DNA from: Candidatus Poribacteria bacterium
GTDB taxonomy: Bacteria > Poribacteria > WGA-4E > WGA-3G
Assembly (NCBI GenBank): GCA_026702755.1
Contig: JAPPBX010000024.1
Coordinates: 1-50,624 of the forward strand
Direction: 5' to 3'
Length of the DNA stretch: 50,624 bases
Below the pieces are notes generated by a model. The model was not told where the DNA came from. It worked only from the letters and a program-made list of their open reading frames with translations, and did no database searches. The number at the start of each line of letters is the position of its first letter. The stretch's first letter is position 1. A program made the translations under genes and the position numbers. This document shows, one piece after another, positions 1-8,246 of this stretch.

Positions 1-1437
1 GCGTTTGACGACGAAGAATCGCATGACCTCATCAATCGCGTCCTTGCCAGAGGGGATTCGAGCGTTGTCCAATTGATGCAGAATGGTCTGAGCCTTATTG
101 AATTTATCCCAGTCCTACTCACCAGTACCGTTGTTTTAGGCCTGATTTCAATTTGGATCCCCGCCATCATCATCAGTGGCGCGATATTGCTGCGAGTCTT
201 TGAAATTCGGATGGGGGCGCGCGTACGCCACTTTGAGGTAGAAAATACACGCAACAAACGACTCGCGGATTACTACGCCCAACTTCTAACAGAACGACGT
301 AGTGCCCCCGAAATCCGTTTATGGGCAATCGGCGAAACCCTTCTCCACCGTTGGCGGACGATCCTCGCCCAATATCTTCGGGAACGCTTGCATATCGACT
401 TTCAAAATGCCTCCCAAGGTATTTTCCAAGTGTTTATTTTCGTAGCTATCATCGCTGGGGCATTACTTGTTACATCGCTTTCACAAGGAAGGGTCGAAGC
501 CGGACTCGCCGCTTTGGTGCTAACAGCACTCCGAAATATTACTGCAGGTATGAACTCTATGCAGTATCTCGTCATCGGTTTTGTCCAACACGCTGGTTAC
601 GGAGAAGACCTCCGCCATCTGTTAGAAAAAGACCAAGATGAAGATTCCCCTACAAAGCGTACACCCTATCCTCACCCGATACGTGAAGGTATCCGTTTGC
701 ATGATGTCGCGTATCGTTACCCGGGTGCAAACACAGACGCGCTCTCCGATATTAACATTGATATTCATCCGGGTGAAATTCTCGCTATAGTCGGTGAAAA
801 CGGCGCAGGAAAAACGACTTTAGCGCACATCTTAGCAGGCTTACGTTCTCCAACGACAGGACACGTCACAATAGACGGTATAGATACCGCCACAATCCCA
901 TCCGAAGACCTCCGACGTGCTTGCACCGCAGTGTTTCAGCATCCAGCACGCTATCCGACCACCCTACAAGAAAATTTGGTTTTGGATAGTAGGGGCGAGG
1001 TCACCTCGCCCTTACCTGCCGCCGATGCGCATGTTGAGGCGGTCTTAACCCAAGTCGGATTGCCAGTAGAAAAGTTCCCGCTAAATTCGTTTTTAGGTCC
1101 CGAATTCGGGGGTGTAGATTTCTCCGGTGGCGAATGGCAACGCGTCGCTATCGCCCGAAGTCTGCTTAAAGAAGGAGGCGAATTTGTCATTTTTGACGAA
1201 CCCACGGCAGCCCTGGATCCGCTCGCTGAGTTGGAAATTTTTCAACAGTTCGTTGAATTAGTAGAGGGTAAAACTGCACTGCTCATCGCCCATCGACTCG
1301 GACCCACACGGCTTGCCGATCGCGTTGTTGTTTTGGATAATGGATACATTGCAGAAATCGGAAATCCCACTGAACTCCTACAGCGAAATGGAAAATACGC
1401 TGAAATGTTCGCAGCCCAAAGTGAGTGGTATCAATAA
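1..1437 (+). CDS. ABC exporter half-transporter (permease-ATPase), 5' truncated
   Basis: The reading frame is open from base 1, so the start lies upstream of the window. The visible part holds three or four membrane segments followed by a nucleotide-binding domain with Walker A (GENGAGKTT), signature FSGGEWQR, Walker B with catalytic Glu (VIFDEPTAALDP) and the H-loop (LIAHRLG). This is the type I exporter architecture of MsbA/LmrA-like proteins in the inner membrane. Substrate cannot be told. Its TAA overlaps the ATG of the next gene by one base, so the two are probably co-translated and form a heterodimer. A palindromic intergenic-type repeat (993-1011) is embedded in frame between the Q-loop and the signature motif and encodes the segment SRGEVTSPLP, which is unusual for this family. 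Family assignment is secure. Confidence 0.93.
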   Translation, partial: AFDDEESHDLINRVLARGDSSVVQLMQNGLSLIEFIPVLLTSTVVLGLISIWIPAIIISGAILLRVFEIRMGARVRHFEVENTRNKRLADYYAQLLTERRSAPEIRLWAIGETLLHRWRTILAQYLRERLHIDFQNASQGIFQVFIFVAIIAGALLVTSLSQGRVEAGLAALVLTALRNITAGMNSMQYLVIGFVQHAGYGEDLRHLLEKDQDEDSPTKRTPYPHPIREGIRLHDVAYRYPGANTDALSDINIDIHPGEILAIVGENGAGKTTLAHILAGLRSPTTGHVTIDGIDTATIPSEDLRRACTAVFQHPARYPTTLQENLVLDSRGEVTSPLPAADAHVEAVLTQVGLPVEKFPLNSFLGPEFGGVDFSGGEWQRVAIARSLLKEGGEFVIFDEPTAALDPLAELEIFQQFVELVEGKTALLIAHRLGPTRLADRVVVLDNGYIAEIGNPTELLQRNGKYAEMFAAQSEWYQ

Positions 1438-3245
1438 TGAAAAACACAAATACATTACCGCGACGCGCTGTTCTTCGCTTAATCTGGCGATTTATACGGA
1501 TTGCACCATTTCCGCTCCTTGTCATCCTTCTGCTCCGTTTGATAAACGCGGGACATCGCGGTTTTTCGCCGATTATCATCGCCGGATTCACAAACGCGTT
1601 AATAAACGCTGAAGGACTCTTTTTATGGATGGGGGTTTATCTCCTGCTAATGATCTTGGAGATACTAACCGATGTTTTCAACGGTGTAACACAGATGTGG
1701 TTCTCCAATAAAGCTGTGCTACATTTCCAGGAAGATCTTCTGCGTCAAGCTGGACAAACACCGCTCCTCCATTTTTTGGATGCTGACTTTCACGATAATC
1801 TTAGCCGGGCAACCCAAGGTTTCAGTGATCGCGTTGTCAGTTGGTTTCAGAGTGTTCTGGCAAATATCCATAGTGTTGCAGGCGTGTGCGGACTGTTGGG
1901 CGCGGTCCTCATTCTAAGTCGTAATATATGGTGTATGATCGCTTTGCTCGTCAGTTCCGCCATCATTCTCTTCACAAGGAAGCCCATTGCAAGGCTTGAA
2001 CTCGAACGAGACCGCGCAGCAGCACGTCCTAACCGAACACAGACAGCATGGGCAGCTCGACTCTACCAACGGGTCAGCAGCCCAGAGGTGCGTCTCTTTA
2101 CACTCCAACAGTGGCTGCTTTCAAAATGGGAAAACGCATATCATACGCTCGCTACGGTGGAAATAGGATCCCTGAAAAGGAAAACCGCTTGGAACGCACT
2201 TGCCAACCTCAGTTCTATCCTCGGATATTGCGTGATCGTTTTCATCGCAGCCCGAACTGCACATAGTGGAGATCCTGAAAAAATTGCCGGTATCTTCACT
2301 GGCTTAATTGCCGCCGCCGCTGGCTTACAAGGATTTCTCTCATATATGGCACACTCTATGGGAAATCTCGCCGAACAGAGCGGCATCTTACGTGACCTGG
2401 CGACACTGTTCACAACGCAATCTACGAAAGAGGAAAGCGTTTCTGATACGATGGAGAAACCTCAGGAGGGTCAGGGGCAACCACAAGGGATGCCCCTACT
2501 CGCCGCAGAAGCGAGAGAGATGACAGTTGCCATGAACGATCTCTCGTTCCAATACCCGCGCGCAGTGACGCAAACCCTCAAAGAGATTACCGCAAAAATC
2601 ACACCCGGTGAAACCGTCGCGCTCGTTGGAAAAAATGGCGCAGGAAAGACAACACTCGCAAACATATTACTCGGTCTGTACGCGCCAGATAGTGGGACAC
2701 TCACATTTTCACAGAGGGCACAGAACGGTATGACTTCCGAAAAACCTACAGCAAGTGCTGTCTTTCAAGACTTCACAAAGTTCCTACTGCCCGTCAGAGA
2801 CAACATTGGCTTCGCTGACCTGAATCGCATGCAAGACGACAACCGTATGCGGCACACACTCGACAGAGCAGGCTCCACTTTCTCACAAGAACTCGATACT
2901 TGGCTCGGACATGAATTCGGCGGACGTGATGTGTCTGGTGGAGAATGGCTGCGCCTCGCCGTTGCGCGTGGACTTTTCCGACAGAGCCAATTTGTTGTGT
3001 TTGATGAACCCACTGCCGCCATCGACCCAGTCGCTGAAGTTGAAATGATCCGAGAACTGCTCACCAAAGACGAATCGCGTACCACCCTTGTCATCTCACA
3101 TCGGCTTGGGGTCGCCCGCCTCTGCGACAGAATCCTTGTTTTAGATGAAGGACAACTCGTTGAAGACGGCACACATGAAGAGTTACTTGCTATGAACGGG
3201 TTATACGCCGAAATGTGGAACGCACAAGCGTCATGGTATGCTTAG
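1437..3245 (+). CDS. ABC exporter half-transporter (permease-ATPase)
   Basis: A 602-residue fused permease-ATPase that forms the likely partner of the preceding half-transporter. The N-terminal half has about five or six hydrophobic segments. The C-terminal ATPase shows Walker A (GKNGAGKTT), signature VSGGEWLR, Walker B plus Glu (VVFDEPTAAIDP) and H-loop (VISHRLG), so both ATP sites look catalytically competent. The ATG at 1437 overlaps the upstream TAA (TAATG), typical of translational coupling; a GTG at 1425 in the same frame is an alternative start. Both half-transporters carry SGGEW where most exporters have SGGQ. A long linker of about 60 residues rich in Glu and Gln (around residues 325-370) separates the membrane domain from the ATPase. 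Transported substrate is unknown. Confidence 0.93.
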   Translation: MKNTNTLPRRAVLRLIWRFIRIAPFPLLVILLLRLINAGHRGFSPIIIAGFTNALINAEGLFLWMGVYLLLMILEILTDVFNGVTQMWFSNKAVLHFQEDLLRQAGQTPLLHFLDADFHDNLSRATQGFSDRVVSWFQSVLANIHSVAGVCGLLGAVLILSRNIWCMIALLVSSAIILFTRKPIARLELERDRAAARPNRTQTAWAARLYQRVSSPEVRLFTLQQWLLSKWENAYHTLATVEIGSLKRKTAWNALANLSSILGYCVIVFIAARTAHSGDPEKIAGIFTGLIAAAAGLQGFLSYMAHSMGNLAEQSGILRDLATLFTTQSTKEESVSDTMEKPQEGQGQPQGMPLLAAEAREMTVAMNDLSFQYPRAVTQTLKEITAKITPGETVALVGKNGAGKTTLANILLGLYAPDSGTLTFSQRAQNGMTSEKPTASAVFQDFTKFLLPVRDNIGFADLNRMQDDNRMRHTLDRAGSTFSQELDTWLGHEFGGRDVSGGEWLRLAVARGLFRQSQFVVFDEPTAAIDPVAEVEMIRELLTKDESRTTLVISHRLGVARLCDRILVLDEGQLVEDGTHEELLAMNGLYAEMWNAQASWYA

Positions 3246-3659
3246 ACACAGAAATTCAATACAATTGTTGGTTCTAAAAATAGGCTTCTCGTTTTATAGA
3301 GAATGGCAGCCCAGCGAATGCGCGTGTGGGATTCCCAAAAAACCCTCTCCACGAAAGGCAAGCTTCCCTAAGCTAAAACGTGTCTTCGGCGTAAGACTTC
3401 TACCAATTTAAGATTCATGCAATCTTTTCGCGCTAAAATTGTATCTATAATAGTTGAGAAGAAAGAACACCCTTCTTTTTCAGAATTATGCCTACTTTTT
3501 TTGAATAGTTCGCGTCACTTATAGTGAATTGATAGAGTGCTTCTTTTTTTCATCAGACTTATGTTTCTGATATTGAAACTATATCCCTTTAATACACAAC
3601 AACAACAAATCTAATCGAAAATCAGTATACAAAGATTTCACTATAGTTTGGAGGATGAA
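3246..3659. other. Gene-free interval with a conserved regulatory block
   Basis: No gene is recognisable in these 414 bases, which are AT-rich. The interval holds a block of about 76 bases (3472-3547) that recurs at 5421-5499 in front of the sigma-clamp fusion; it is listed separately. The rest has no clear promoter or strong hairpin. The downstream permease gene has a strong GGAGG at 3650-3654. Confidence 0.6.
3472..3547 (+). promoter_or_regulatory. Shared upstream block, copy 1, with TCACT-N3-AGTGA palindrome
   Basis: This block matches 5421-5499 over nearly its whole length with few mismatches and one five-base insertion in the other copy. Both include CAGAATTATG, a T-tract, AGTTCGCGTCACT and TTGATA-AGTGCTTCTTT. 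An inverted repeat (3515-3527) has five-base arms TCACT/AGTGA with a three-base centre. It lies about 110 bases before the ATG of the MacB/FtsX-type gene. The duplication in front of two neighbouring but unrelated genes suggests a common promoter or operator. The function is inferred. Confidence 0.6.
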
Positions 3660-4961
3660 ATGCGTATAGTCGAGGCGGTATCTGTCGGAATCTCTGCGAT
3701 TCGTAGTAACAAAATGCGTTCATTATTAACCATGCTTGGTATTATCATCGGTGTCGCTTCGGTATTAGCAATGATAGCGATTGGTGATGGTGCCAAGGAA
3801 ATTGTCCGGCAAGATGCACAGAAATTAGGTGGTGCAAATCAGTTCTTCGTGTACCGTATGTGGTACAAACGCGTAAACAACCGGTGGGTCCGTAATCGTA
3901 GCAGCGAGTACCTGAAATACGAAGATGTGTTGGCAATGGAGGCAGAATGTCCAACTGTTCGCGCTGCCACGCCACAAATCTGGAACTGGGGTGGTGTGCT
4001 CATCCAAGCTTCAGGTGGCTCTGAAACCCGTGCAGGCTGGAACGGCGTAGATGCCAACTATAACACCGCAATGGACTGGAACGTTAAAGACGGACGTTTT
4101 ATTTCAGATGAAGAGGTCAGAAACGCATCAAAAGTCTGTGTGCTTGGGGATGAGGTTGCAACCGCCCTGTTCGGTGATAGATCACCGTTGGGGCAGGAAA
4201 TTAAAATCGCACGAGACAGCGAATATCACAACCGTTGGGGACAAAAAGAGGGGAGACGATCCACGGAACGCTTCACGGTTATTGGCACATTCGTGCCGAG
4301 AGGTACAAGTCTCCGGTTCGGTGTTAGTTTCGATAATCTTGTCTTCATTCCTGTATCAACCATTCAGGAACGCTTCACAGGCAATGACCAGATTCCGCGT
4401 ATCACGGTCTATGCACATACCGTTGACGATGTGCCACAGGCAGTTGAAGAGGTAAAAACCGTCATCCGGAAACGGCATAGAAATCAAGACGATTTCATCG
4501 AGATCTTTGAGATGCAAGCCGGTATGGCACAATTAGATAAAATCAGTAAAATCATAAAAATTACCTTAGGCAGCATCGCCGGATTCTCGCTCCTCGTCGG
4601 CGGCATCGGGATTATGAACATGATGTTAGTCGCTGTTACCGAACGCACTCGTGAAATTGGGCTTCGGAAGGCACTCGGTGCGAAACGGTTGGATATTCTA
4701 CTGCAATTTCTAATAGAGTCAGTGATCCTATGTGGTGTCGGCGGTGCAATCGGCGTTGGGTTGGGCATTCTCGCCGGTGAAGGGATGGCACTGCTCGCTG
4801 TCAAAATCGTCAAAATTGTTCCCGAATGGCCCGCAGTTGTCTCCCCACAATGGATATTGATTTCTGTATCGGTTTCAGCGATAATCGGCATCTCCTTTGG
4901 TCTGTATCCCGCGCTAAAGGCATCGTCCCTTTCTCCCATTGAAGCTCTGCGCAAAGATTAG
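3660..4961 (+). CDS. MacB/FtsX-type ABC transporter permease
   Basis: A 433-residue inner-membrane permease of the MacB-PCD plus FtsX type, found in macrolide and lipoprotein exporters and mechanotransmission complexes. One membrane helix sits near residues 18-45, followed by a large extracytoplasmic domain (about 50-290) and a C-terminal FtsX core with three helices, the first carrying GGIGIMNMM and followed by TERTREIGLRKALGA, a strong family signature. The start at 3660 is chosen over the TTG at 3648 because GGAGG lies at 3650-3654, five bases upstream. No ATP-binding partner is encoded nearby, so it is an orphan permease. It is followed by the sigma-clamp fusion gene and shares with it the duplicated upstream block. 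A terminator-like hairpin follows at 5019. Confidence 0.92.
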   Translation: MRIVEAVSVGISAIRSNKMRSLLTMLGIIIGVASVLAMIAIGDGAKEIVRQDAQKLGGANQFFVYRMWYKRVNNRWVRNRSSEYLKYEDVLAMEAECPTVRAATPQIWNWGGVLIQASGGSETRAGWNGVDANYNTAMDWNVKDGRFISDEEVRNASKVCVLGDEVATALFGDRSPLGQEIKIARDSEYHNRWGQKEGRRSTERFTVIGTFVPRGTSLRFGVSFDNLVFIPVSTIQERFTGNDQIPRITVYAHTVDDVPQAVEEVKTVIRKRHRNQDDFIEIFEMQAGMAQLDKISKIIKITLGSIAGFSLLVGGIGIMNMMLVAVTERTREIGLRKALGAKRLDILLQFLIESVILCGVGGAIGVGLGILAGEGMALLAVKIVKIVPEWPAVVSPQWILISVSVSAIIGISFGLYPALKASSLSPIEALRKD

Positions 4962-5018
4962 AATTTAGAACGACAAAGATATTTATGGTGAAATCTAAAA
5001 ATAATAGATCTCTTGTAG

Positions 5019-5051
5019 GGGCACCCCTTGTGGGTGCCCGCATACTTTTTT
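5019..5051 (+). terminator. Hairpin followed by T-run
   Basis: An eight-base perfect stem (GGGCACCC / GGGTGCCC, 5019-5026 and 5032-5039) with a five-base loop is followed by GCATAC and six T. It lies 57 bases after the stop of the FtsX-type permease gene and could end its transcript. The T-run also belongs to the leader block shared with 11899, so the terminator reading is not certain. Confidence 0.5.
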
Positions 5052-5256
5052 ACCCTTCCCTGAAAAAGCCCTTCTTTAACGCCAGTTTGAAAAAAGTCCG
5101 AGAAGTCAAGACCAAAGCACATTCAACAAAAAAGTCTCGATTTTTACGGAGTTAACCCCCTAAATCCCCCTTATCAGGGGGACTTTAAGAGGAAATGCGT
5201 CTGTCCTAAGTATTTATCAAACTCACGTTTCTTTAGGTTCAAATCTAATTGAGAAC
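5044..5256 (+). promoter_or_regulatory. Split copy of the sigma-FtsZ leader
   Basis: Two segments match the 60 bases before the sigma-FtsZ gene at 11963. Bases 5044-5079 match 11899-11938 (an ACTTTTTTA run, a C-rich stretch, then GAAAAAGCCC and TCTTTAA). Bases 5230-5256 match 11931-11957 with three mismatches in 27. The two pieces are separated here by about 150 bases flanked by TTCTTTA on both sides, which looks like an insertion with a short flanking duplication. No gene follows the second piece directly; the sigma-clamp gene begins 314 bases later. Confidence 0.55.
5154..5187. repeat. C/G-rich palindromic repeat
   Basis: The sequence holds CCCCCTAAATCCCCC followed by TTATCAGGGGG, giving a stem CCCCC/GGGGG with TTATCA between. 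It sits within the apparent insertion that splits the shared leader. I see no second copy in the window. Confidence 0.5.
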
Positions 5257-5420
5257 CTCTATCCACAAGTACATGGCAAAATACAATCAACCCAGAAAGA
5301 ACACACAAAACAGCGTGAAATCTGGGTTGAGTTAAAAATGGAATTCGGTTAAAATATGTATAGGTAGAAAACGAGAGGTATTATCGGCTTCCTTTCAAAC
5401 CTTTCAAAGGTGTTTTTTCG

Positions 5421-5499
5421 CTTCTTTTGCAGAATTATGCACACTTTTTTTTCGTAGTTCGCGTCACTATAGTGAAGTGAATTGATAAAGTGCTTCTTT
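5421..5499 (+). promoter_or_regulatory. Shared upstream block, copy 2, with perfect TCACTATAGTGA palindrome
   Basis: The second copy of the block at 3472-3547 lies 70 bases before the ATG of the sigma-clamp fusion. Its 12-base palindrome TCACTATAGTGA (5464-5475) is perfect, while the copy upstream of the permease has one extra base at the centre. The sequence CGCGTC just before the palindrome resembles the CGTC seen in some ECF -10 elements, but no matching -35 is evident. Autoregulation by the fused sigma factor is a possibility, not shown. Confidence 0.6.
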
Positions 5500-5569
5500 G
5501 CGATTTGTAACCGAAACATGGAAATCGCATCAGCTCCTTTGATGAAAACAGTCTTTCTGGAGATATTTG

Positions 5570-7288
5570 ATGAAAAACGACGATGTTGTGTTGATCCAAC
5601 GCATTCTTGCGGGTGATGAGACCGCCTTTGCAAGTCTGGTGAGAAAGTACCAGAAACAGGTCCACACGCTTGCATGGCGGAAAATTCGGGATTTCCATAT
5701 CGCTGAAGATATTACGCAGGAGACCTTTCTGCAAGCCTATCAGAAATTGGAAACCTTGGAAGACCCGACACGGTTTCCAAGATGGCTTTATGTGATTGCA
5801 GATCGGCTCTGTATTGCGTGGCTCCGAAAAAACCAGCGACAAACCGAACCTCTGGAAGAAGCCGACCTCTCAGGAATAGAGACAGAAGCATATTCCAGAT
5901 TTGTCGCAACAGAGCACGCCGAAATTTTTGCTGAAGCGCGACGCGACCTGGTCGAAAAGCTGCTTGCGAAGTTGAAGGAAAACAACCGAACAGTCATCAC
6001 GCTTCATTACCTTGAAGGCATGACTTATGCAGAAATCGTTAACTTCTTAGGTGTACCAGAAAACACGATTAGGAGTCGTCTCCGCCGCGCCCGGCAACAA
6101 CTAAAGAAGTATGAATTCATGATTCAAGAAGCGTTAGATATCACAATTGAAGCGGAACATCACTCCCAAAAACATTTGAACGGAGATTTCAGAATGAAAT
6201 TAACCTTTGAAAGAGATAACCTTTTGTCCTCTCTACAAGTGCTGCAGGGTGTCGCGAGTGAGCAGAATACGCCGCCTATTCTCATCCACGCCGAGGGAAG
6301 CACGATTGAATGTATGGCGACGGACATGGAAATCGGCATCAGAATGAAAGTTGACGGGACAGTCAAAGAAGCGGGTACAATCCTTATCCCCGCCGAAAAA
6401 TTGGCGGATATTGTTAAAGGATGGCCCACTGAAAAACCGATAGACTTGACAACTACGACAAACAATCGGATTGAAATCACTTCTGGAAATGGCATTCACA
6501 AAACGGTCAAACTCGCCGATGAAGAATTCCCACAACTCCCTTCCATTGACGAGGCAGCATTCGCTATTGATGGAAAAACCCTGCGGTCTGTTCTTCATAA
6601 AACTGAATTTGCTGCGCCTGCAAAGAAAGCCAGACAAGCATGCCTAAACGGACTCTATTTTAACCTGCTTGAGGACAGAACCGAGATCGTTGCAGCCGAT
6701 GGTATACAACTTGCCGTCGCACATTGTGAACCCCTTAAATTATCCCAAGAAAGCGATGGATTCATCGTCCCACTCAAAGCCGTCAAAGAGATTGAACGAA
6801 CCTTTGCTAACGCCCCAGAGATAAAAATCTCACGCATTGAGAACCAGATTCTCTTTGCGGATGAGCGCGCTACGGTGACGACGCGATTGGTAGACGCTGA
6901 ATATCCGCCGTATGAGAAACTCATTCCGGTGTCTCCTAAAGTGCGGACAGTTGTGCCGAAAGCGTCTATTGTGCATGCAATGGATAAAATTTTGTCGCGC
7001 GCAAATCCGGAACACTCTCGGATCTGTTTAGAAATAGATGAACAGCAGATTCGGATCTCGGCGAAGACCTCTGAGACAGATGAAATATATGAGACATTAG
7101 CGGTCGAGTCCAGCACTGGGAGCATCCGTATCGGTCTGAATGCTCAGCTGCTCATAGAGATACTCTTGCACATTGAAACGGAGTCTCTCGCACTAGAGTT
7201 CTCGAGTGGGTTGCAACCTGTCACTGTTAAACCGGTTGGGGCGGAAGGACATATCTGTCTCATCTGCCAGATGAACTTAGAATCCTAA
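5570..7288 (+). CDS. ECF sigma factor fused to DNA polymerase III beta-clamp domain
   Basis: A 572-residue protein with two complete modules in one open frame. Residues 1-190 are an ECF sigma factor: region 2 (about 10-80, with AEDITQETF) and region 4 (about 140-185, YAEIVNFLGVPENTIRSRLRRA). Residues 209-572 are a full-length sliding clamp of 364 residues with the three-fold repeat, including FRMKLTFERDNL at the start, the DEEFPQLP region and ADGIQLAVA. The family C-terminal partner-pocket motif (MPMRL in E. coli) reads CQMNL here, so the conserved Pro and Arg are gone, suggesting a specialised paralogue rather than the replicative clamp. The start ATG has GGAGA at 5559-5563. A second ATG at 6194 with GGAGA at 6182-6186 sits exactly at the module junction and could also yield free clamp. 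No dnaA is nearby. Confidence 0.9.
   Translation: MKNDDVVLIQRILAGDETAFASLVRKYQKQVHTLAWRKIRDFHIAEDITQETFLQAYQKLETLEDPTRFPRWLYVIADRLCIAWLRKNQRQTEPLEEADLSGIETEAYSRFVATEHAEIFAEARRDLVEKLLAKLKENNRTVITLHYLEGMTYAEIVNFLGVPENTIRSRLRRARQQLKKYEFMIQEALDITIEAEHHSQKHLNGDFRMKLTFERDNLLSSLQVLQGVASEQNTPPILIHAEGSTIECMATDMEIGIRMKVDGTVKEAGTILIPAEKLADIVKGWPTEKPIDLTTTTNNRIEITSGNGIHKTVKLADEEFPQLPSIDEAAFAIDGKTLRSVLHKTEFAAPAKKARQACLNGLYFNLLEDRTEIVAADGIQLAVAHCEPLKLSQESDGFIVPLKAVKEIERTFANAPEIKISRIENQILFADERATVTTRLVDAEYPPYEKLIPVSPKVRTVVPKASIVHAMDKILSRANPEHSRICLEIDEQQIRISAKTSETDEIYETLAVESSTGSIRIGLNAQLLIEILLHIETESLALEFSSGLQPVTVKPVGAEGHICLICQMNLES
6182..6196 (+). promoter_or_regulatory. Internal Shine-Dalgarno and ATG at sigma/clamp junction
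   Basis: GGAGA (6182-6186) stands seven bases before an in-frame ATG at 6194, which encodes the natural first residue of the clamp domain (MKLTFERD). It would allow a separate clamp polypeptide to be made from the fusion mRNA. The sigma-FtsZ gene has the same arrangement. Confidence 0.55.
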
Positions 7289-7310
7289 GCATCAAGGAAT
7301 CCCTCACTAC

Positions 7311-7394
7311 CGCTGGCGAGGATTGTATCCTCGCCTCAAACCTCCATCGCCGCTGGCGCGGGTGTTTTTGCGGATTTCCGCTAGTATCCTCGCC
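7311..7394. repeat. GGCGAGG palindromic repeat, two copies, second interrupted
   Basis: The first copy is GGCGAGGAT/ATCCTCGCC (7315-7335) with a three-base centre. The second begins CGCTGGCG at 7351 and ends TATCCTCGCC at 7394, with about 20 extra bases in the middle that contain their own small palindrome (GCGGATTTCCGC). It is the same core as in the MITEs at 8586 and 13232, without their terminal repeats. Confidence 0.7.
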
Positions 7395-7427
7395 TTCCCA
7401 CAATTAAACACTATGTGGAGAACTTTA

Positions 7428-8246
7428 ATGACCCCTGAAATCGCTTTACAAAAACGAGAGCAAATGATTCGCGATGGTTTCTGTGTCATCAACAACATTC
7501 TCACAGACGAATTTCTGCTGGCACTTCAAGACGAATCAGAACAACTTCTCGCTAATTATGTGCCACCAGAACACACCAGATACCATGGGCATCATCTACA
7601 AGTTACAAGCAAAGACAATACGCTCGTTCAGAAACTATTAGAATGGCACCCTACGCTCAATGCATTAGAAGAAATGGGGTTTGGCGATTTCACAGTCCCC
7701 GTAGGTATCACGATTCTGACGAAAGATCTAGGCGCACCGCCACTCTATTGGCATCAAGATTGGTACTATTGGAACGATCCAATTAGTTGCGCGCCTTGGC
7801 CCCAACATATCTTTATGAAATATTATCTCACCGATACAACACCAGAAAACGGCTGTTTAAAGGTTATTCCGCGGACACATCGCAAGCGCATTGATTTACA
7901 CGACAAACTTCTCCATGCAAGCAAACTCGGTAATGTCCTAAAACCAGGATCAGAATCTAAGGAAAAATATTCTGTGATGTTCAATGACCATCCGGGTCAG
8001 GTGGATGTTTGTGTCAAAGCAGGTTCATTGGTGATGCGAGATGCACGCCTTCTACATTCCGTCCGAAAAAACGATACGGACAAACGACGCACAATGCTTC
8101 TCGTATGGATTGTCCGCCCAAACACCATTCCAGACTATTGGAGCCACGAAATCCCCGAACCCGTTTTAAATCGAGATGAAACCAAGGACTATCCCAGCTC
8201 ACAGATCCCCAATGAATTTTTAACTTATAGTAAATCCCATAATTAG
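7428..8246 (+). CDS. Phytanoyl-CoA dioxygenase (PhyH) family protein
   Basis: A 272-residue Fe(II)/2-oxoglutarate dioxygenase of the PhyH superfamily, cytoplasmic, substrate unknown. The iron facial triad is visible: H109-Q-D111 (in LYWHQDWYYW) and a distal His in RDARLLHSVRK, with a following Arg-rich stretch (DKRRTM) suited to 2-oxoglutarate. The start at 7428 is preferred because GGAG lies at 7417-7420; the frame extends further upstream but only through the palindromic repeats. The last nine codons (YSKSHN region, from about 8220) lie in sequence that matches an IS630-family element end (TATAGTAAATCCC at 8226), so the natural C-terminus was probably replaced by the insertion. Function is otherwise likely intact because the triad is upstream. 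Confidence 0.9.
   Translation: MTPEIALQKREQMIRDGFCVINNILTDEFLLALQDESEQLLANYVPPEHTRYHGHHLQVTSKDNTLVQKLLEWHPTLNALEEMGFGDFTVPVGITILTKDLGAPPLYWHQDWYYWNDPISCAPWPQHIFMKYYLTDTTPENGCLKVIPRTHRKRIDLHDKLLHASKLGNVLKPGSESKEKYSVMFNDHPGQVDVCVKAGSLVMRDARLLHSVRKNDTDKRRTMLLVWIVRPNTIPDYWSHEIPEPVLNRDETKDYPSSQIPNEFLTYSKSHN

Larger units (their letters stand above)
4962..5569. other. Gene-free interval: terminator-like hairpin, leader fragments, repeats
   Basis: About 600 bases without a convincing gene. It contains a hairpin with T-run (5019-5051), two pieces of sequence that match the leader of the sigma-FtsZ gene (5044-5079 and 5230-5256), a C/G-rich palindromic repeat (5154-5187) and the duplicated regulatory block (5421-5499). 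A 20-codon open frame starting at 5273 is too weak to call. Confidence 0.6.

Noticed and set aside
5273-5335. Twenty-codon open frame after the leader fragment
   Set aside because: No Shine-Dalgarno, no homology and no conservation to judge; more likely residual leader sequence.
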